Source: Zychaea mexicana
Lineage: Eukaryota; Mucoromycota; Mucoromycetes; Mucorales; Lichtheimiaceae
Length of the DNA stretch: 64,000 bases
Direction of reading: 5' to 3'
Assembly (NCBI RefSeq): GCF_025766255.1
Contig: NW_026516675.1
Coordinates: 310,001 to 374,000 of the forward strand
In this document: piece by piece, positions 58,445 through 64,000 of the stretch
Numbering within the stretch: position 1 is the first letter of the stretch
How the letters are laid out: every line of letters starts with the position of its first letter
Notes under the pieces: generated by a model
The model's database searches: none
The model's input: only the letters and a program-made list of their open reading frames with translations
What the model was told of the DNA's origin: nothing
Program-made: the position numbers and the translations under genes

Positions 58445-60113
58445 ATGATTTAACTTCGTTAGAAAGTTCTTTAATGCGCTTGCTTAATCGAGTTTCGGTA
58501 CTTTGCAATAATTCCTTGTAAGTATCAATGTCTTTAAAAAGTTTGGAAATAGCAGCATCTTGTTGTTGACTCTCGGCAGTATCAGGCCTAAGTTGAAAGT
58601 GAACAGTCAATACGAGACATACTATTTTCCGCCCAGTCTTTTCCTGGGCCTAGTCACAGACACCTACACCCTTCATCCCGAATCACATACTTTTCTTTTG
58701 ATTCTGAACGAGTGGCCTCAACCTCTTCTCGTAAATCATCATTTTTTCGTTCCAGTTCAACAATTTTGGCATTGGCACGCTCGAGATCCATCATGACGAT
58801 ATCCAGCTCGGCAAGTTTGCCTACCACCTCTTCATCTATTATTTTTGTTTTCGTGCAGAAATGGTATGTCCACATCAGTTCTTATAATCCGGGATAATAT
58901 AGGTTTTACCTTGCGAAAACTATATGTTTGATCGAGTATATAGGCATACCGTATTTTTGATTGTGATTTAAAAGCTGCGCTTGTGTATCGTCATGCGTAT
59001 GGCGAAGCTGTGTAAGCTGGTCGAGTGCCTGATTCAATTGTCGTTGTAAATCATGCTCCCTGTGTGTGTGTTAAACAAGACAGTCCGTCGATATCAGTAA
59101 ATCCATTTTTTAGCCAAGGTCTTTTTTCTTAATACATTCGAAAGTAAATCCCCCTCCTTAAAGCGCACCGTTCTTTATACGATCGGATCTTTTCATTGTA
59201 TTGCTGCTTCATTTGTTCTTCTCGCTGTCCAAGCTCCTCAACCCGTTTCTCATCGGCCTACAGATATAAAAAAAAAAAGTACGCTCAGAGATAAAACTTG
59301 ATGACTCGAAACCCAGGATTATCTTATAGCGAGCCGACTTACCAAAGATTCCAATTTGCTCAACTTTTGTTGTAGTTCTTGGTTGGCTTTCTCGAGTGAT
59401 TGCACGTGCTGTGCCTGACGTTGCGCTTCTTCAAGTTCGGATCGTAGCTTTGCATTTTCACTTTTTGCGGTTTCAAGTTCCACATTGTTGACGCTTTGAT
59501 CCTATGCAATCGCCAGAGTTACATATCTCTTTTTTTTTTCTTATTCCCCTCTTCCCTTGGAACCCCCCCGTCATACAAGCAATGATGTGACACTTACGAC
59601 AGCAGCTTCAAATAATGGGGCCGGATCAGGTGCGTCAGCAAGCACCTTATAAAGTGCCAAGAACGAGCTTTCTGAATATTTCGTGCGTCGTGTAATATTA
59701 TCAATTTCTGCCTGATAACCTATAAGCAACTTACTTTAGTACCGTACGTTGTTTTTTTGTTGTGGTTTCTACGCATAAAAGCTTTGTGTATAACTTTACC
59801 TTTCAGTAATGATTTGAACTGTTGAAGCTTGTCTTCATCAGGCATCTTTTTGAATTCTGCGTAAAGTTTAAACTTGATACGTTGTGGATAAAAACTTTCA
59901 ACGATATCATTTTTGGGAAAAAGGACATGTCTTGCTCATTCGAAAAGAGGCATACCTCTTGTTTGTTCAGCTAGCTTTTTACGTGACATTAAACCATCTT
60001 TTTGGTTTTCGACAATGGCGAGACCTTGTTGGTCCAACTGACGTTGGAGTGTGGGCAAACCAACTCCACGCCAGAATTCAATGGCGCTTGAGAAATTGCT
60101 TTGCTCCTCCATT
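56967..60113 (-). CDS. COY1: Golgi coiled-coil protein COY1/CASP homologue
   Basis: About ten short minus-strand exons. Exon 1 (60113-59956) shows FSSAIEFWRGV, GLPTLQRQLDQQGLAIVENQ and RKKLAEQTR. Exon 2 (59856-59800) gives EFKKMPDEDKLQQFKSLLK, and exon 3 gives GYQAEIDNITRRTKYSESSF with ADAPDPAPLFEAA. All match the N-terminus of CASP/COY1. A long heptad-rich rod follows (59.5-57.5 kb). The C-terminus has GQLYEESMNPFVQFHRK, then LNPAEKL and a single membrane helix FLVIYSLLLHLLVVVTLY near 57.1 kb, the tail anchor of golgins. Known role: tethering and retrograde transport at the Golgi. Odd point: the two halves of exon 1 are in different frames, with one extra base in the CCC at 60060-60062. A (CT)n tract lies in an intron. 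Confidence 0.82.
58409..58441. repeat. (CT)n microsatellite in a COY1 intron
   Basis: About 16 TC units directly upstream of the donor side of an intron as read on the minus strand. Confidence 0.9.
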
Positions 60114-62326
60114 TATTAAAATGATGCGTTGTGTTTGTTGCTCACTCGTTTGTTGAATATGCTTTTACGTGGTGTAGTTTTGATAGTGATGGCAGTGTAA
60201 AGAGTGCTTTGAAAAGAATAGTTCAAGTGCCAAGTGGTGCACTTTGGTATTTTCGGATGCCGCAATGTCTTCCCTGTTTTGGACCAGGCACATGCTTGTC
60301 CTGCATTAAAAGTCTTTTTGAATTTTGCGAAACACTCTTATTATTAACCATGCTCTTCGAGATCTCTAACAGTGCGTAATCAGTGCTATAAGAGTAGATA
60401 AAAAGACATGAAACACTTGATCATATATAAGCTTTTCTATTACAACCCAAAGAAATAGTCTCGTCACTCGTACTCTCGATTTTCTCAAGATATCGGCGAA
60501 AAACATAGCCAAAGAAGCACTAGACACGAAGTTCCAGGTTCCTGTCTGTTTGAGCATGACATGTAAAAACAACCGAACCGCTTGCTATATGACACAGCTA
60601 GTCATGCTCTACAAGTATGTTGTAAGTCGAGCTTATTTTCATAAGATCATTACTAATATGTCCAATGCTAATATATCCAACAAACAATGAAATTAGGTGA
60701 GTTACAGCGACGACTGGCAAACCTTTTGTCCATACCCAGTCCTAGCCGTAGTGCCATAATAATGTTTTTTTCCGCAGCAGAGAGGAGATACCATTATCAT
60801 TAGCAGGCTACTTTGTCACAAAATACTATAGCCGTTGCTACTGTCGGAGCGGGGGTCGTCGTCAGTGTATTATCGTCGTACACAAGGAGAAAAAGATCCT
60901 ACACTTGTCATATTTGACTTTTAAATTATCATTACATTTTGCTATGATAGTTACTGTTGTCAGGGCTTTATGCTCACCCACGGCGGGTTACTGATGACTG
61001 AAAGGTACCGACGATAGAGAGAGAGAGAGTCGTCCATGTTGAACAATGTACGCAATTCAGTTTAGAATTGAACACGGCAGTATCAAATTAAAAAAAAAAA
61101 AGTGCGTTGTTATTGCTTGCTTGCTAGAAACAACACCAAGCTCGCTTTGTGTTTGTTGGTAGTACCTCAAACGCTTATCGTATTGTTTCTGGAAAATGTC
61201 GACGCCGAGAAACTGTTTATGGTACCCGACGAACTGCTGGACGGCCAAACCTGCCATTCGTTGAAAGAAGAAATGAAAAGGAGGGGGCAAAGAGGAGAAG
61301 AAGTGCGCTGAGTTACCCATTTATATGTGATTGTTCATGCTGGCTTTTAGTATGATGTCTGTGCATTCCATCACTATCAAAGACTTTCAGTACTAAGTTT
61401 TTCTTGCTCAAGTACATTTTTACATTGACGCACTTGTCTTTAAGCGTCCGTCCGCTGTCCTCTGAGAAATAAACATCCTTGTTATGCTTTCGAGATGTTT
61501 GTTTATACACAAGAGTGTCATCCATTGTTTAAGCTCGTGGGGGTACTGATGATACCAACCAGTATGTACAGTCCGGGAGGAGACCCATTGTAAAACACCG
61601 ACAAGGCCATCAAAATAATAGACGAAGGAAGAATAAGTCTTTTTTTTTTACACTGCCCGCCGTCTGCTTACGCGTCATTGATAACAAAGCAGAGCACTGT
61701 TCACATAGCTTGCTAAATGGATGGTCTTTTCGGATATTGATTAGTAGGATGGTGGTGCTTAATTCAAGCAAAGCGCGGTACCTGAATTTATTTTATTTTT
61801 TATTTGCTCATTCCAAAGTTATTTGGGACGGTACCTTTCGATTCATACTGAGGCGATCGTTAGGCAACCTTTAAAAAAGACAGATGCTATGTGTTTGAGA
61901 GAGGCAATGTGGGGATAGAGAGAGAGATTCGTGCTGTTGTGATAGAAACGAGTACTCCCTAGCAGCCATGGTTGTGTATAGAGTGTCGAATAAATTAACG
62001 TACTAAAAAATATATACAAGAGGTTACCGAGTTGAATGCCTCATTTCCAAATCGCGTGTTTGTGCAACCGAAACTGTCCAGGCATTGGCTTGTGCTTGAT
62101 AAGTGTGTGTGTGTCTAGGTTTTCCGCTCTCGCGTTTTTGCTCTCCCTTTTGCTCTTTTTTTTTTAAAGAACAAAGCAGTTCATATACTCTCTCCCCCCC
62201 CCTTCCACTTCCTTTTTTCATTTTACTTTTTCCATCTTTCCTTACAGCAACACACTCAGGCAATCTACTCTCCCTCCTTCTTTATTCTTTCTCTTTCTCT
62301 CTCTCTCTTTTTGAACACATATTACA
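60114..62326. other. Divergent intergenic region between COY1 and the septin
   Basis: About 2.2 kb with the promoters of both flanking genes at its ends. Overlapping short minus-strand frames at 61057-61525 (one with YHKQFLGVDIFQKQYDKRL) are listed separately. A CT-rich tract and T-runs at 62190-62312 immediately precede the septin start and look like its core promoter. The rest shows nothing recognisable. Confidence 0.4.
61057..61525 (-). CDS. Possible small gene, unrecognised
   Basis: Two overlapping minus-strand frames start with MDDTLVYKQTSRKHNKD (61525) and MGNSAHFF (61320). The second contains MAGLAVQQFVGYHKQFLGVD and QKQYDKRLRYYQQTQSEL, which look protein-like. They might be two exons of one short gene. 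No family recognised and the splice cannot be fixed. Confidence 0.25.
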
Positions 62327-64000
62327 ATGGCACATGTAAGGCACTCTATATTCACCATCAGCCCAAATTCCGAATTTCTTTTTTTTCTAGATGAAGTACT
62401 CTAGGAAAACTAATAAATCATCTAAACTCTGATGGGCAATTTGTAGAGACTTGGCGGACGTAGAAAGAACGTGAAGAAAGGATTCCAATTCACCTTGATG
62501 GTTGTCGGTATGCATTTATTTCATTCTTGTGTATAAAAAGTTCATCAGCGGCAGCACAAAGAAAAGAAAGGAAAAAAAAAGAAAGGAAAAAAAAGAAAAA
62601 AGGCTGAAATATATATATATGCTGTTTCGTTGTAGGTGCTTCTGGTACGGGCCGCACCACTTTTGTCAACACTCTTTGCAGCTCCAGCGTTCTGGCAAAG
62701 AAGGTCTGTGACAACCCTGAGGAGGCCCATAATGAAGAGGGTATCACAATCAAGCCTGTCTCTGTTGGTAAGAGAATTTTCTTGAATTTGATCTCGTTTC
62801 TCTCCCCCTCCCCCCTGGTAATTCAAATGCTGATCCCGCCTTGCTCCACACAATCACACTATAGAATTGGACGAAGACGGTGTCAGGTAGCGTATTTTTA
62901 CCATTATTATCGTCATCATAAGAAGCAACGGCGCAGTGAAGAGAGAAAGAGAGAGAGAGAGAGAGAGAGTGTGTGTGTGTGTATACATATATAGTATGGT
63001 GAGGGAGGGCCTGGATGTGAGATGTAAGGGGGTGCTGCTGCACGACAAAAACAAGGGGGTTAGTGTGGAGAGTTTAAAGAGAGAGAGAGGGCTGGATTAA
63101 TGCAGCAAGCTCCTTACATGAATGAATAAGTGACTGACTGACTGACTGACTGACTGACTGAATGTTTGGGTGATCTGCTTGTATTGTCCTACTAAAGAAT
63201 TTCATTGACCATCGTCGACACGCCTGGCTTCGGTGACAACATTGACAATGAGCGATGGTAAGTGAAATAAACTTTACAGCTGCGTTTGTTTGTCTGTCTT
63301 TGTGTGTGTGTGTGTGTGATGTGTAGCACAAATCTCACTTTATTCGCTTTAGCTTCCAAGAGATCGTCGGTTATTTGGAAAGACAGTACGACGACATTCT
63401 TGCAGAAGAGTCGCGAATCAAACGTAACCCACGCTTCCGTGACAATCGTGTCCACGCTCTTTTGTACTTTATCTCGCCTACCGGCCACGCTCTTCGTGAA
63501 ATCGACATTGAGCTGATGCGCCGTCTGAGCCCTCGTGTCAACGTCATCCCCGTCGTCGGTCGAGCTGACTCGCTCACGCCTCAGGAAATGAAGGACTTTA
63601 AGAGAAGAGTAAGCTGTCTTTGTAAAAATCCGCATCAATGAAAATAAAAGCAGCTAACCCCCCTACACTAGATCATGGAGGATATCGAGCACTACAACAT
63701 CCCCATCTACAACTTCCCTTACGACGTTGAGGAAGACGACGAAGACACCATTGAAGAAAACAGCGAGTTGCGAGCACTCTTGCCTTTCGCCATCATTGGC
63801 AGTGACGAAGAGATTGTCGTGAATGGCCGTACTGTTCGTGGTCGTCATTACCCATGGGGTGCTGTAGAAGGTAAAAAAACGTGCAACATTGAAGCATTTT
63901 GCGTGCTGTCGTATCCCAAAAAAAAAAAAAAAAGCTGACCGATCCGTTTCTTGGTTTTTATTGCAGTGGATAATCCACAGCACTCTGATTTTGCACGACT
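62327..64000 (+). CDS. CDC11: Septin, Cdc11/AspA group (3' end outside window)
   Basis: Eight exons within the window: 62327-62335, 62447-62507, 62636-62767, 62865-62886, 63198-63257, 63353-63608, 63672-63870 and 63967 onward, all joined in frame. The tiny first exon encodes MAH. A basic stretch (RRKNVKKG) precedes the P-loop GASGTGRTTF (GTP binding), then DTPGFGDN (G3) and GRADSL (G4, here R in place of the usual K). The septin-specific run includes ERQYDDILAEESRIKRN, RDNRVHALLYFISPTGH, NFPYDVEEDDEDTIEEN and GRHYPWGAVEV. GASGTGRTTF plus the ILAEESRIKRNP block place it in the Cdc11 group, terminal subunits of septin rods at bud necks, septa and hyphal tips. The C-terminal part of the GTPase domain and any coiled coil are missing because the window ends. 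Confidence 0.88.
63131..63160. repeat. (TGAC)n microsatellite in a septin intron
   Basis: About seven TGAC units in the long intron 4 of the septin gene. The same intron also contains a GA/GT tract at about 62946-62981. Confidence 0.85.

Noticed and set aside
62103..62339. CT/Phe-rich frame upstream of the septin as a coding exon
   Set aside because: It is pyrimidine-rich leader sequence. The septin start at 62327 with a GTAAGG donor gives a continuous frame without it.

Overview
This window looks like nuclear DNA of a filamentous fungus, most likely an early-diverging one (Mucoromycota/Mucorales is my inference). Genes carry many short introns (about 50-125 bp) with GTAAGT/GTATGT donors. 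Recognisable genes are fungal: a Cdc11/AspA-type septin, the Golgi coiled-coil protein COY1/CASP, an Ime2/MAK-type kinase, a Bax-inhibitor-1 protein, a GH31 alpha-glucosidase and a SPO22/ZIP4-like protein. The mobile elements (MULE, KDZ, Helitron, hAT) also fit a fungal genome. No rRNA, tRNA or CRISPR array was recognised.

Region 1 (1-6.7 kb) is a MULE-type transposon with very long terminal inverted repeats; its left end lies outside the window. Its single gene splices cleanly in silico into one 1298-residue protein: FAR1-like N-terminus, DDE transposase, SWIM zinc finger, AT-hook, a USP-like cysteine-protease domain and a C-terminal RTC4 domain. Region 2 (6.7-11.8 kb) is a gene desert of extremely AT-rich blocks alternating with normal-composition islands, holding an 865-bp hAT-type MITE with a perfect 8-bp target duplication.

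Region 3 (11.8-24.4 kb) is a three-level nest. A KDZ transposase gene (minus strand) was split, with a 9-bp target duplication, by a second MULE of 10.3 kb (13813-24113). That MULE carries a decayed transposase followed by an OTU-type cysteine protease instead of the USP+RTC4 module. Its right terminal repeat was in turn split by a Helitron whose Rep-helicase frame is open except for one in-frame TAG beside the HUH motif.

Region 4 (24.7-49.3 kb) is ordinary genic DNA: an LRR-like protein, Bax inhibitor 1, a coiled-coil protein, an Ime2/MAK kinase, an NDUFA4-like mitochondrial peptide, a SPO22/ZIP4-like gene, a secreted GH31 alpha-glucosidase, a Gln-rich zinc-finger protein, a small WWE-like protein and a CRAL-TRIO protein. 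Most run on the minus strand. A meiosis-type kinase (Ime2 class) lies close to a ZIP4-like gene, but whether they are co-regulated cannot be read from sequence.

Region 5 (50.7-56.7 kb) is a graveyard holding a minus-strand Helitron of a different lineage, broken by frameshifts, and a LINE-like tail. Region 6 (57-64 kb) contains COY1 (with an apparent 1-nt frameshift in exon 1) and the septin, which runs off the right edge.

The most unusual content is the pair of related MULEs whose transposase halves share intron positions and phases, but whose C-terminal halves carry unrelated deubiquitinase-like modules joined at the same phase-2 intron.
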